From Nitrospira sp. (lineage in GTDB: Bacteria; Nitrospirota; Nitrospiria; Nitrospirales; Nitrospiraceae): a DNA stretch of 36,679 nucleotides. The position numbers were made by a program, and so were the translations under genes. The notes under the pieces are model-generated. The model was not told the DNA's origin. It searched no databases and saw only the letters and a list, made by a program, of their open reading frames with translations. Where the stretch lies: NCBI GenBank assembly GCA_029881435.1, contig JAOUMR010000023.1, positions 1 through 36,679 on the forward strand. The letters are read 5' to 3'. Of this stretch, positions 36,582 through 36,679 are shown one piece after another; the stretch's first letter is position 1, and every line of letters starts with the position of its first letter.

Positions 36582-36679
36582 ATGGAGGGGAACATACCTA
36601 ACCACGACGAAATAGCGCTTAGTCGCCAAACCATAGTTCGAGTTCTGACTGCGACAACCGTTTTCCTCCTTCTTGCCAG
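36582..36679 (+). CDS. Possible N-terminus of a membrane or exported protein (partial)
   Basis: From the ATG at 36582, behind GTGGAG, the frame stays open to the window edge (32 codons). It reads MEGNIPNHDEIALSRQTIVR and then a hydrophobic stretch (VLTATTVFLLLA), consistent with the start of a membrane segment or signal anchor. The stretch is too short for a family assignment. Confidence 0.4.
   Translation, partial: MEGNIPNHDEIALSRQTIVRVLTATTVFLLLA

Overview
The window looks like a chromosomal segment from a Nitrospirota bacterium, most likely a Nitrospira. I infer this from gene content and protein style (RfaH-like factor, SagB-type oxidoreductase, DUF971, DUF502, split gatC/gatA/gatB). I did not test it against a database. 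No rRNA, tRNA or CRISPR array was found.

Layout. (1) 1-4283, minus strand: a surface-glycan operon. In transcription order it holds a PilZ protein, a long leader, an RfaH-type NusG paralogue, rfbF, an NDP-sugar epimerase and a sugar C-methyltransferase that runs off the left edge. The leader carries a perfect match to the ops element recognised by RfaH, 18 nt before the start codon of the RfaH-like gene. (2) 4284-7422: a LuxR-type regulator, a small lipoprotein, and a decayed IS5-family element with both terminal inverted repeats and a frameshifted transposase. (3) 7423-21868, minus strand: one long, tightly packed housekeeping operon, DUF502-glmU-glmS-gatC-panD-gatA-DUF948-YtxH-gatB-eno-ftsB-era-mgtE-recO-DUF971-lipoprotein. 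(4) 22074-26643, plus strand and divergent: tmk-holB-metG-exported protein. (5) 26644-31852: an accessory region with an IS200/IS605 TnpA, an AAA ATPase plus DUF4276 pair (a defence-like architecture), a BrnA-like antitoxin remnant, a CDF metal exporter, and an MNT/HEPN toxin-antitoxin pair. (6) 31853-36679: a Tat-exported DUF882 peptidase-like protein, a single-domain response regulator, a VanZ-like protein, and a coupled pair of a SagB-type flavin oxidoreductase and an unrecognised protein with an internal repeat. A possible new gene starts at the right edge.

Most notable observations. The RfaH-like gene sits directly behind its own candidate ops site, which suggests cis-acting antitermination of a glycan operon. 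The DUF4276 gene is broken by a perfect 11-bp tandem duplication; removing one copy restores a full 224-residue protein, so the lesion is recent or reversible. The MNT/HEPN pair is bracketed by two 165-bp copies of the 3' end of the CDF gene (about 87% identical, with a 71-bp identical core), which looks like the scar of an insertion that regenerated its target gene. The protein encoded 3 bp behind the SagB homologue contains two copies of an I-x6-TL-x2-QGGT unit and may be its dedicated partner.
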